Below are positions 6,631-13,383 of a stretch of DNA of 20,191 nt, piece by piece. The position numbers were made by a program, and so were the translations under genes. The stretch spans positions 1 through 20,191 of the forward strand of contig JBBRMT010000062.1 of assembly GCA_038230695.1 (NCBI GenBank), given 5' to 3'. The DNA comes from QHBQ01 sp038230695. Its GTDB lineage: Bacteria; Chloroflexota; Chloroflexia; QHBQ01. The notes under the pieces are model-generated. The model saw nothing but the letters and a program-made list of their open reading frames with translations, did no database searches and was not told the origin of the DNA. Each line of letters begins with the position of its first letter. Position 1 is the first letter of the stretch.

Positions 6631-8367
6631 TTACGTTAAAGGCAACTGGTTTAGTTTGTATGCGCCTAGTAGCGCGTCGAACTTATCGCTTAGTTCCTCG
6701 TATTCGTCAATGCCGATCAGCATCTTAGTCGCCCGCTTTGCCTGGGTGATAATGCGGGTAAGCTCGTGGGGGCGACGCTCGATGTCCTGCAATATGTCCA
6801 CCACGCGGCCCGCCTTGCTGCCCAGCACGGCGCGGGCCACCTCTTGCAGCGAAACGGCCAGGTCGCGAGGGTTTTGAGGGCCGCCACTGAGTCGCCCGCT
6901 ATTGGTGGTCAACCGCCCGCTGTCGCTGACCCGCGAGACGATCGGCGGAGATGGCGGGTTGGCAGGCGTAGGCGGGCGCAACGCTTCGGCGGTATCAATC
7001 AGGCGGGTGGGAGGCGCGGCGCGTAGCTCTGCTGAGGACGTTGCCCGCGCCTCGTCAATCGTGCGCCGGGCGGGCGATGGGGTGACGGGGGTGGGTGCGG
7101 TAGGGGCGCGGCCACTAAGGCGCAGGTCGCGCTGGGCCAACAGTTCGCCAGGGTCGGGCGCGTCGGCTGGCACCGTCAGGATGGCGAAAGCCTCGCGGGG
7201 CGGCGCGGTATAGATGTCAATCAGGGTGTGTTGGTTGCGGGCCAGCGCATTTGGCGCAGCCGCGTCGGCCTGCAACGCGCCTTCCTCCTCGATGTAGCGG
7301 CCCAACTCGCGCCCGCTGCTGAAGAAAATATAGGCGCTGACTGCGTCCGGCACGTCATCGGCGGCCTCGCCGCGCTGCTCCAGGGTGAGCCGCACGCAGC
7401 CGCTGTGCCGATTGCGCTCCAGGCTGGCAAGCAGGTTGGCGAGGCTAACATCGCGGCTGCTGCGGCTGCCCAGCAGGTTTTCGCCATAGGCTAGCGCGGA
7501 ATAGCTGTAGACGAACTCATCGTCGAGCGCATATAGGCTGGCGAAGCTGCGAATGTTTTCCTGCTCCGCGTCGGCGGCAATCTGGCGATAGGCTGCGCCG
7601 CTGCTGGCATTGTTGGCGGTGGGCGCGGAGTTACCCATCCCGAACTTGCCCGCCACCTCGCCCCAAAGTGCGTCAATAATCTGCCCGCGATAGAACATCA
7701 GCGTGCCGCGACTGCCCTTGCGCTCCCAGCAGAGATAGCCGGAGAACTCGCCTTTGCTGAGGCCATCGAGCAGCACACCGAGGTCGGCTTCCTGGTCGAG
7801 ACTGAGCAGGTGGCGTGGCGAGTTGCCTAGCGCCTCATTGAGTGAGATGGGGCGACCCTGTGGCATCGGCAGCGAGTCGCGGCGGCTGAAGTGCAGGTGG
7901 GCGCTCTCCACCAGATCGGGTTGGGCGGCCATTTGTTCGCTGGGCGATGGCTGCGGCGGTGGGGCAGGCGCTTCACTTTGCGTTGGCGCTGGGGTTTGCT
8001 GTAGAGCCGCCGCGGCCCGTCGCGCCCCTGCCGACTCGCCGTCGGCCAGCATGGCCGCGTCAATCCCCAGCGTCGCCATCAGGAAGTATTCGTCGGGTCG
8101 GCTGATGCTGTGGCCGGGTGCGGCGATACCCGATTGCCAGCCGAACTCCAACCGATCTTTGGCCCCCAGCGTGCGATATACAATATCATCGCCCGCCTCA
8201 TCGCCCAACCGCGCATCCACCAGATGCCCGCCGTCGAAGTAGAGCCGCGCATCCTGCACCGCGCCGGACTCACGGCGGCGCACCAGCAGGCAGCCGCTGT
8301 GGTGTCGGTTTATCACGTAGGCAATCATCTCCGCAAGGGAGGCATCATCGCTGCTCAGTCCCGCCAT
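6631..8367 (-). CDS. Large multidomain protein with three DUF4388/PatA-N-like segments
   Basis: 578 residues, no signal peptide or membrane helix. Three segments share the pattern 'SLxxLL…hSGCLxV…FxxGxLVDA': ~8-105 ('HHSGCLLVRR', 'LYFDGGHLVDARLGDEAGDDIVYR'), ~190-290 ('GEFSGYLCWER', 'LMFYRGQIIDALWGE') and ~305-400 ('RHSGCVRLTL', 'YIFFSSGRELGRYIEEEG'). This is the style of DUF4388, found in PatA and in many Chloroflexota and Deltaproteobacteria signalling proteins. Pro/Ala-rich linkers (~118-150, ~420-500) separate them from a conserved-looking C-terminal helical domain (~503-578). I infer a scaffold or signalling role because the gene heads the kinase/HD-GYP cluster and has a good promoter. 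The ATG at 8365-8367 has only a weak purine-rich stretch upstream. Domain naming is by eye; the function is unknown. Confidence 0.75.
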   Translation of the reverse strand: MAGLSSDDASLAEMIAYVINRHHSGCLLVRRRESGAVQDARLYFDGGHLVDARLGDEAGDDIVYRTLGAKDRLEFGWQSGIAAPGHSISRPDEYFLMATLGIDAAMLADGESAGARRAAAALQQTPAPTQSEAPAPPPQPSPSEQMAAQPDLVESAHLHFSRRDSLPMPQGRPISLNEALGNSPRHLLSLDQEADLGVLLDGLSKGEFSGYLCWERKGSRGTLMFYRGQIIDALWGEVAGKFGMGNSAPTANNASSGAAYRQIAADAEQENIRSFASLYALDDEFVYSYSALAYGENLLGSRSSRDVSLANLLASLERNRHSGCVRLTLEQRGEAADDVPDAVSAYIFFSSGRELGRYIEEEGALQADAAAPNALARNQHTLIDIYTAPPREAFAILTVPADAPDPGELLAQRDLRLSGRAPTAPTPVTPSPARRTIDEARATSSAELRAAPPTRLIDTAEALRPPTPANPPSPPIVSRVSDSGRLTTNSGRLSGGPQNPRDLAVSLQEVARAVLGSKAGRVVDILQDIERRPHELTRIITQAKRATKMLIGIDEYEELSDKFDALLGAYKLNQLPLT

Positions 8368-8419
8368 CGCTCTATCTCACTCGCATGGATTTGTTTCTCT
8401 ATCTAAACAGTTCGTTGCA

Positions 8420-8448
8420 ATCATAGCCTATGCCCGCGCTGGTGTCAA
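8420..8448 (-). promoter_or_regulatory. Near-consensus promoter for the signalling cluster
   Basis: On the minus strand TTGACA (plus 8443-8448), a 17-bp spacer and TATGAT (plus 8420-8425) predict a transcript start near 8413, about 45 bases before the DUF4388-like gene. It is divergent from the promoter of the RNA-modification gene. Confidence 0.75.
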
Positions 8449-8540
8449 GGGTATGATGAGCATTTGAGGTGGCAACCACCTTGCTACACTCGGTTCAATT
8501 CAGCAATATGGCCCGCTAGCGAAAAGGACTGTGTATATCG

Positions 8541-8546
8541 TATAAT
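8541..8546 (+). promoter_or_regulatory. -10 box placing the transcript start at the ATG (possible leaderless mRNA)
   Basis: TATAAT at 8541-8546 ends 7 bases before the ATG at 8554. A transcript starting at the normal distance would begin at or next to the start codon. No Shine-Dalgarno sequence is visible and no good -35 box was found. Confidence 0.45.
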
Positions 8547-8553
8547 TGCCCCT

Positions 8554-11007
8554 ATGCGTGTACCAATTATTTATCAGGATGAGAACATCGTGGTGGTCAA
8601 CAAGCCGGTTGGCCTCAGCACCCATGCGCCCGATGAGCATGACCTCGGCGCAGTCGAACTGGTCGGCATCATCAAGTCCCAGTTGGGGGTTGATTATCTT
8701 GGCACCCACCAGCGGCTGGACAAGGATACCAGCGGCGTGCTGCTGTTCAGCCTGCGCCGCGAGGTCAATGCCCAGCTTGCCCGCATCTTCGAGGGCCGCG
8801 AGGCGGGCAAGAGTTACCTGGCGATTGTGCATGGCCTGGTGCGCCCTATCGAGGATGCCCGCCAGTTTCGCCAACCTACGCCGCCTGCGCCCGCCCGCCC
8901 TATGCCCCCGCCGCAACGTGGTGGTCGCCCACTGCCAGCGGGACGAGGCCCAGTTCGCCCCGTGCTATATAACGGTGGGAGAGGCCAGCCCCCATTCCCC
9001 GATCGCAGCGGGAGGGGTCAATTCCCCGATAATAGGGGGGGGATGGGGAGAGGGGTTGCGCCCCCGCCCACCAACTCGCTGATCTACTCCGTTACCGCCC
9101 CGAACAAGGATGAGATGACCATCCGCCTGCCGATTGCCCCCGCCGAGGAGAGTGGCCGCTGGCTGGTTCCGCTCGTTTTCGATAAGCTGGCTCAGGATGC
9201 CACCACCAGCGTGCGCGTCCTCGCCACCAGTAAGGACAACCGCTACAGCCTACTGGAAGTCACCTTGCTAACTGGCCGCACCCACCAGATCCGCGTTCAC
9301 CTTGCCCACCTCGGCCACCCTATCGTTGGCGATGCGCTATATAGCCCGGCTGGCAAGCCAGCCCCCCGCCTGATGCTGCACGCGCTAGAGCTTACCATCC
9401 CCACGCTGGCCCTCACCCCAACCCTCGCTCAGGATGAGGGAGGGAGTGAAGTGGATATGCAACCTCTAGCTCCCAACCCACCTACAGTTATGGAAGCGGC
9501 AGAAATCGTACAAGCAGAGCCGCTACCTGCTAGCTCGCCCCGTGCTAGACTGGGTGGCTGGACGGTAGATAAAGATGGGATGATCATCTCGCTGCCCGTC
9601 AACCCAGCCCCTGATGCGGCAGTGAGCGCGTCCGAGCAGGGCGGGCCGCCCCCCGCCGCAACGGAAGCTGAAGCATCGGGTAGTGGGGAGCAGGGCGGGT
9701 GGCTGCCCGCCGCAACGGAAGCTGAAGCATCGGTGAGTGGGGAGCAGGGCGGGCCACCACCTACCGATATGGAGGATGACGCACCACCAACTCAGCACGC
9801 GGCAATCAGCACTCAGCACTCGTTCCGCGCCGCGCCGCCGGAGATATTCACCCGCGTGCGCGAGGGATTGCCGGAGCTTGACCTGGCGCAGCGGTTGGCC
9901 GCGCCGTTTGTGCAGCCACGCAAGGTCGGCCATCTTACCCCCCCGCCACGGATGGAGATAGATAACCTGACCGATGCCGATCGTGCTGCACTGACCGCGC
10001 TGTTCCGCCTGGCGGTGGAACGACGGGCGATCCTGGCCGACGATGCCGCAACTAACATCTATCGGCTGGTCAATGCCGCTGCTGACGGCTTGCCGGGGGT
10101 AACGGTTGACCGCTATGCCGCTACCCTGATCCTCAGTCTCTATCAGGATACCGCTATGCCAATCGAGCGGCTGCTGGTGGAGACGTTGGTCGAGGCGGCG
10201 GGCGGCAGCTATAGCATCTACCTCAAGCGCCGTCCGCGCACTGCTGCCACCATGTCGGATACCACCGCCGCGCTGGCCGCGCCACCAACCCCCGCGCATG
10301 GGCCGCGCATCGCCCAGCAAACCGCTGACGAGAGGGGTATCTCCTACATCATTCGCCCCACCGATGGCCTCAGCGTCGGCCTGTTCGCCGATATGCGCGA
10401 AACCCGCGCTCGCGTGCGTGGCTGGGCTAAGGGGCGCAGCGTGCTAAACTGCTTCGCCTATACCTGCGGCTTCGGGATGGCCGCCACTCTGGGTGGCGCA
10501 AGTCGGGTAGTCAACCTCGACCTGTCGCGCCGCTATCTGGAGTGGGGGCAGGAGAACTATGCCGCCAATGGCCTGCCCGCCCCTGATCGCGACTTCATCT
10601 TTGGCGACGTGGTGGACTGGCTGCACCGCTTCGACAAGCGTGGCGAACACTTTGATATGATCATCCTCGACCCGCCCAGCTTCAGCACGACTAAGGGCAG
10701 CAGCTTCAGCGCAGCGCACGATTACGGGCAACTGGCCGAACTCGCCGCCCGCATCATCGTCCCTGGCGGCACGCTGCTAGCCTGCACCAATCATGCGGGC
10801 CTCAATCGGCGCACCTTCCGCGAGATGACGCTCAACGGAGTACGCACCGCTGGCCGCAGCGCCAACATCAGCGGCTACTACCGCGAACCCGCCCTCGACT
10901 TCCCCGCCCCGGCCAACGATGAGGGCTATCTGAAAGTCCTTTCTATGGAGATAAATGAAGACCTACCTATCCGCAAAGATCCACCGCGCACACGTCACCG
11001 AGAGTGA
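8554..11007 (+). CDS. Bifunctional RluD-type pseudouridine synthase / RlmI-like SAM methyltransferase
   Basis: 817 residues from the ATG at 8554, where recognisable homology (PIIYQDENIVVVNKPVGLSTH) begins. Residues 1-285 are an RluA/RluD-family pseudouridine synthase: RLDKDTSGVLLF (54-65) carries the catalytic Asp57, and 'LLTGRTHQIRVHLAHLGHPIVGD' (238-260) is the second signature. Residues ~105-185 are a Pro/Gly/Arg-rich insertion. A low-complexity linker (~285-430) holds three 18-residue repeats starting at 361, 379 and 397. Residues ~465-800 are a class I methyltransferase like RlmI (23S rRNA m5C1962): 'NIYRLVNAAADGLPGVTVDRY' (501-521), 'VLNCFAYTCGFGMAA' (630-644), 'NLDLS' (654-658) and ILDPPSFS (704-711). 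The two parts would modify RNA in tandem; the exact sites are unknown. The 3' end overlaps panD by 53 nt. Confidence 0.88.
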   Translation: MRVPIIYQDENIVVVNKPVGLSTHAPDEHDLGAVELVGIIKSQLGVDYLGTHQRLDKDTSGVLLFSLRREVNAQLARIFEGREAGKSYLAIVHGLVRPIEDARQFRQPTPPAPARPMPPPQRGGRPLPAGRGPVRPVLYNGGRGQPPFPDRSGRGQFPDNRGGMGRGVAPPPTNSLIYSVTAPNKDEMTIRLPIAPAEESGRWLVPLVFDKLAQDATTSVRVLATSKDNRYSLLEVTLLTGRTHQIRVHLAHLGHPIVGDALYSPAGKPAPRLMLHALELTIPTLALTPTLAQDEGGSEVDMQPLAPNPPTVMEAAEIVQAEPLPASSPRARLGGWTVDKDGMIISLPVNPAPDAAVSASEQGGPPPAATEAEASGSGEQGGWLPAATEAEASVSGEQGGPPPTDMEDDAPPTQHAAISTQHSFRAAPPEIFTRVREGLPELDLAQRLAAPFVQPRKVGHLTPPPRMEIDNLTDADRAALTALFRLAVERRAILADDAATNIYRLVNAAADGLPGVTVDRYAATLILSLYQDTAMPIERLLVETLVEAAGGSYSIYLKRRPRTAATMSDTTAALAAPPTPAHGPRIAQQTADERGISYIIRPTDGLSVGLFADMRETRARVRGWAKGRSVLNCFAYTCGFGMAATLGGASRVVNLDLSRRYLEWGQENYAANGLPAPDRDFIFGDVVDWLHRFDKRGEHFDMIILDPPSFSTTKGSSFSAAHDYGQLAELAARIIVPGGTLLACTNHAGLNRRTFREMTLNGVRTAGRSANISGYYREPALDFPAPANDEGYLKVLSMEINEDLPIRKDPPRTRHRE
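8990..9048. repeat. Palindromic C/G-rich repeat inside the pseudouridine synthase domain
   Basis: CCCCATTCCCC (8990-9000) is inverted with one mismatch as GGGGGATGGGG (9038-9048). The stretch encodes the odd Gly/Arg/Pro-rich insertion at residues ~140-168 and has the look of an intergenic palindrome that entered the gene in frame. Confidence 0.55.
9634..9795 (+). repeat. 54-bp tandem repeats in the fusion linker
   Basis: Copies begin at GAGCAGGGCGGG at 9634, 9688 and 9742, exactly 54 bases apart. The first two are nearly identical through GCAACGGAAGCTGAAGCAT; the third diverges in its second half. Each encodes 18 residues (EQGGPPPAATEAEASGSG type). Confidence 0.85.
9792..9819 (+). repeat. 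Heptamer repeat tract, TCAGCAC type, in a coding region
   Basis: TCAGCAC at 9792, 9806 and 9813, with a diverged unit (GCGGCAA) at 9799, all in 7-base register. It encodes TQHAAISTQHS in the linker of the fusion protein. The same heptamer is intergenic at 2347-2374. Confidence 0.75.
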
Positions 11008-11344
11008 CCTGAATTACATCGGTTCGCTAACCATAGATTGCGCCCTGATGGAACTGTCAGGCATCGAGCCTTACGAGAAGGTGCTGGTCAGCAACTTCAC
11101 CAACGGCGCACGCTTTGAAACTTACGCCATCGCCGGGCCGCGTGGCAGCGGTTGCATCAGCCTGAATGGTGGCTCGGCCCGTCAGGGGTTGGTCGGTGAC
11201 ATAATTACCATCTTCACCTTCGCCACCCTGGACAAATGGGAACCACCCACTGTGGTATTCGTGGATGAACACAACCGTGCCACCGATGTGCTGCGCGACG
11301 AGGGCTATGGCAAGCAATTGCCGATTGGCGAAGAAACGGAGTAG
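10955..11344 (+). CDS. panD: Aspartate 1-decarboxylase proenzyme
   Basis: 129 residues, the normal length for PanD, which decarboxylates L-aspartate to beta-alanine for pantothenate and coenzyme A synthesis. The proenzyme cleaves itself at a Gly-Ser bond to make a pyruvoyl cofactor; here the site is YIGSLTID with Gly23-Ser24, and Ser24 becomes the pyruvoyl group. 'KIHRAHVTESDLNY' before it and 'YAIAGPRGSGCISLNGGSAR' (55-75 region, substrate pocket) are family hallmarks. The ATG has GGAG 4 bases upstream. The first 53 bases overlap the 3' end of the fusion gene in another frame, so translation may be coupled. No other pantothenate gene is nearby. Confidence 0.97.
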   Translation: MKTYLSAKIHRAHVTESDLNYIGSLTIDCALMELSGIEPYEKVLVSNFTNGARFETYAIAGPRGSGCISLNGGSARQGLVGDIITIFTFATLDKWEPPTVVFVDEHNRATDVLRDEGYGKQLPIGEETE

Positions 11345-11351
11345 GGGTTGG

Positions 11352-11386
11352 TAGAAGGTAGAAGGTAGAAGGTAGAAGGTAGATTG
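11352..11386. repeat. Heptamer repeat tract, TAGAAGG type (4 units plus a partial)
   Basis: Four perfect TAGAAGG units from 11352 to 11379, then TAGATTG. The tract begins 8 bases after the panD stop and runs to the first codon of the GNAT fragment, whose frame it closes with an in-frame TAG (11366-11368). Confidence 0.85.
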
Positions 11387-11668
11387 ACAGAATCATCGGC
11401 GGAAGCCGATCGGCTGGCCTGGGTATTGGACATCTCCACTGCCCCAGAGTGGCGGGGCATAGGATTGGGCCGCGCCCTGTTCGCCAGCGGCCTCGCTGCC
11501 ACCAAAGCGAAGGGCTACCACCGCCTCGGCCTGATGGTTACGATTGGCAATTATGGGGCGCAGACCCTCTATCGCTCATTCGGGTTGCAGGAGTACGGCC
11601 CGCTGATGTACGAGGCGATATTGTATCTTAGATTAACGACCTTCGTTTCCTTGCATCACACCCGCTGA
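11384..11668 (+). pseudogene. GNAT acetyltransferase fragment (C-terminal half)
   Basis: 94 residues open from a TTG at 11384. 'EWRGIGLGRALFASGLAATKAKGY' holds GNAT motif A (the acetyl-CoA pyrophosphate loop RGIGLG), and 'TIGNYGAQTLYRSFGLQEYG' is motif B. The N-terminal half of the fold (roughly 60-70 residues in complete members) is absent. An in-frame stop lies inside the heptamer repeats just upstream, and no Shine-Dalgarno sequence is visible. The simplest reading is a gene whose 5' half was lost or replaced at the repeat tract. The well-preserved motifs suggest either recent loss or that a short product is still made. The last ~20 residues (LRLTTFVSLHHTR) overlap the ribosomal-operon promoter region. 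Confidence 0.55.
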
Positions 11669-11679
11669 TCTGGTATAAT
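11651..11679 (+). promoter_or_regulatory. Promoter of the rpsF-ssb-rpsR operon (extended -10)
   Basis: TTGCAT (11651-11656), a 17-bp spacer and TATAAT (11674-11679), preceded by TGG to give an extended -10. The predicted start near 11686 leaves a leader of about 170 bases. The -35 is only a partial match. Confidence 0.65.
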
Positions 11680-11792
11680 CTCCCTCAACGCAGCCTCTGG
11701 CTGAACGCCTCGCTTTGCGCTGCTAACTAAATACCCCTGCGCCACGCTCCTGCGCCGCGCATAACCTTTCTGCTCCTGGCAGGCGGGAGACC

Positions 11793-11854
11793 TTCACACC
11801 CTCTCCATTTCACGCCGATGACCCAGGGGTAAGCCCATGGAAAGGAGGTGTGAA
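11793..11854 (+). promoter_or_regulatory. rpsF leader, probable S6:S18 autoregulatory RNA
   Basis: TTCACACC (11793-11800) pairs with GGTGTGAA (11847-11854), and TCCAT (11804-11808) with ATGGA (11837-11841), giving a long stem. The apical part contains CCGATG (11815-11820) near a GGGG. A CCG-containing hairpin of this kind is the known S6:S18-binding leader that mimics 16S rRNA helix 22. The 3' arm includes the GGAGG Shine-Dalgarno of rpsF (11844-11848), so folding or protein binding would hide the ribosome site. Confidence 0.7.
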
Positions 11855-11859
11855 CCCTC

Positions 11860-12165
11860 TTGCGCGATTATGAACTGATGTATGTTGTCCGCCCCAACCT
11901 GTCGGACGAAGAGATATCCCCCATCGTCGAGCGTATCAGTAACTATGTTGCCACCCTCGGTGGTCAGGTCAAGGAAGTAATCCAGACCTCACCCTGGGGC
12001 CGCCGCCGTCTTGCTTACAACATCGAGAACTTCCAGGACGGCTACTACGTGGTTGTAAACCTGTTGCTCGAACCGCGCCAGGCTTCCGAGCTTGAGCGCA
12101 GCCTACGGCTATCCGACGACATTCTGCGCCATATGCTGGTACGCCCCGGCACCATGGAGGCGTAG
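11860..12165 (+). CDS. rpsF: 30S ribosomal protein S6
   Basis: 101 residues, the standard size. The N-terminus MRDYELMYVVRPNLSDEEI and 'GRRRLAYNIENFQDGYYVVVNLLLEP' are diagnostic of S6, which forms a heterodimer with S18 on the platform of the 30S subunit. The start is TTG at 11860, 11 bases after GGAGG; the alternative ATG at 11878 would remove conserved residues. It is the first gene of the operon and probably the target of leader feedback control by the S6:S18 complex. Confidence 0.96.
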   Translation: MRDYELMYVVRPNLSDEEISPIVERISNYVATLGGQVKEVIQTSPWGRRRLAYNIENFQDGYYVVVNLLLEPRQASELERSLRLSDDILRHMLVRPGTMEA

Positions 12166-12278
12166 ACCGCCCAACTTGCCTGCGGTGAACCCATTTGTAC
12201 GCCAGAAAACAGCTTTACATACCTGAACCTGCATTGTTACTGAGAATAACGCTAGGACTTACAAAGAGGAGGCTCATG

Positions 12279-12737
12279 ATGGCCCGCAGCTTGAACAAGA
12301 TCATGCTTATCGGCAACCTGGGCAAAGACCCGGAGATGCGCTTCACCCAGGGTGGTCAGGAGCAGGTGCGCTTCAGTCTGGCCTGCTCGCGCTCATGGAA
12401 GACCCCCGAAGGCGAAGCCCGCGAGGAGACCGACTGGTTCAACATCACCGCCTATGGCAACCTGGGCAAGATCTGCAACGAGTACCTGCACAAAGGGAGC
12501 AAGGTCTATATTGAAGGCCGCCTCTCAGTGCGCCAGTACGATGACGCGCAGACCGGCCAGAAGCGCACCTCTGTGGACGTGATCGCCAACGACATGATGA
12601 TGCTGGACTCTCGCCAATCTGGCGAGGGCGGCTATAGCGGCGGCCAGCGCAGCAGCAACAGCGAACGCTCATCCAACAACCAGGGCGCATCTGCCGCCCC
12701 TGTCTTTGAAGAAGACATGGACGACATCCCCTTCTAA
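12279..12737 (+). CDS. ssb: Single-stranded DNA-binding protein
   Basis: 152 residues from the second of two adjacent ATGs (12276, 12279). GAGGAGG ends 6 bases before 12279 but only 3 before 12276, so 12279 is preferred. Residues 1-110 are the OB fold (KIMLIGNLGKDPEMRFT, 'TDWFNITAYGNLGKICNEYL', KGSKVYIEGRL). Then comes a Ser/Gly/Asn/Gln-rich flexible tail (~112-141) and the acidic tip EEDMDDIPF (144-152) that recruits replication and repair partners. Its place between rpsF and rpsR is the common bacterial arrangement. The 113-base gap after rpsF carries no recognised signal apart from the ribosome site. Confidence 0.97.
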   Translation: MARSLNKIMLIGNLGKDPEMRFTQGGQEQVRFSLACSRSWKTPEGEAREETDWFNITAYGNLGKICNEYLHKGSKVYIEGRLSVRQYDDAQTGQKRTSVDVIANDMMMLDSRQSGEGGYSGGQRSSNSERSSNNQGASAAPVFEEDMDDIPF

Positions 12738-12753
12738 TAGTTTATCCACAAAT

Positions 12754-12775
12754 GGGCGAGTGCAACCCGCCCCTA
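12754..12775. repeat. GGGCG…CGCCCCTAC palindrome, copy 3
   Basis: GGGCG (12754-12758), an 8-base spacer and CCGCCC then CTAC lie between ssb and rpsR. The core CGCCCCTAC is the same as in the copy at 16953-16976 and is inverted in the copy at 962-988. Confidence 0.6.
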
Positions 12776-12798
12776 CAAACCACAGGAGAAAAGCAGCA

Positions 12799-13341
12799 TT
12801 GTCCTCTGATAACAACGAAACGATGGGCAGCGCAACCCCGCCGGAAGCAGCCGCCCCCCCGCCTGTGACCAGCAGCGCCCCCATGCCTGCGGCCAACTGG
12901 GCATCAGCCCCTGACACCAGCGGCGCACCCATGCCTACGGCTGGTGGCAGCGCTCAGGCTCCCACGCCAGATGGTCAGGCTCCCGCACCCCGTCCGTTCA
13001 CGCCGCGCCCCTACACGCCACGCCCCTACACACCACGCCCCTATAGCGGTTCGCGTGATGGTGGTGGCGATGGTCCGCGTGGTCCGCGTCGCCCTCGTCC
13101 GGGCGGGCGCAGCGAACGCTTCCCCGTGCGCCGCAAGATGAACCCCTATTGCCTGGAGCATCGTGACTTTATTGACTACAAGGATGTCAACGGTCTGCGC
13201 CGCTTCCTCTCGGAGCGTGGCAAGATCGAGCCACGGCGCAAGACCGGCGCGAACGCGCATTGCCAGCGCATGATCACCACGGCGCTAAAGCGCGCCCGCC
13301 ACATGGCCCTGCTACCCTTCGTTGGGCCGCATAACCGTTAA
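12799..13341 (+). CDS. rpsR: 30S ribosomal protein S18 with a long disordered N-terminal extension
   Basis: 180 residues from TTG at 12799, which has AGGAG 10 bases upstream; an in-frame ATG at 12823 lacks such a site. The S18 core is the last ~70 residues: RRKMNPYCLEHRDFIDYKD, 'NGLRRFLSERGKIEPRRKTG' and 'CQRMITTALKRARHMALLPF'. It binds the 30S platform with S6. The first ~108 residues are low-complexity Ala/Pro/Ser/Thr, then a repeated TPRPY stretch (68-82; 15-bp DNA repeats), then an Arg/Gly-rich basic region (86-112). Typical S18 proteins are near 75-90 residues, so this one is about twice as long. The core is intact, so it is certainly S18; what the extension does is unknown. Confidence 0.93.
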   Translation: MSSDNNETMGSATPPEAAAPPPVTSSAPMPAANWASAPDTSGAPMPTAGGSAQAPTPDGQAPAPRPFTPRPYTPRPYTPRPYSGSRDGGGDGPRGPRRPRPGGRSERFPVRRKMNPYCLEHRDFIDYKDVNGLRRFLSERGKIEPRRKTGANAHCQRMITTALKRARHMALLPFVGPHNR

Positions 13342-13383
13342 GCTGATCCCCGCCCAACCTTAGAAGGAGCTAGGCTTTAGATT

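Noticed and set aside
9523..10320. 265-codon minus-strand ORF opposite the fusion gene
   Set aside because: Long only because of high GC; its sequence is low-complexity and mirrors the linker repeats.
1486..11386. CRISPR array from the short direct repeats
   Set aside because: Units are contiguous 7-mers without spacers, and no cas gene is present.
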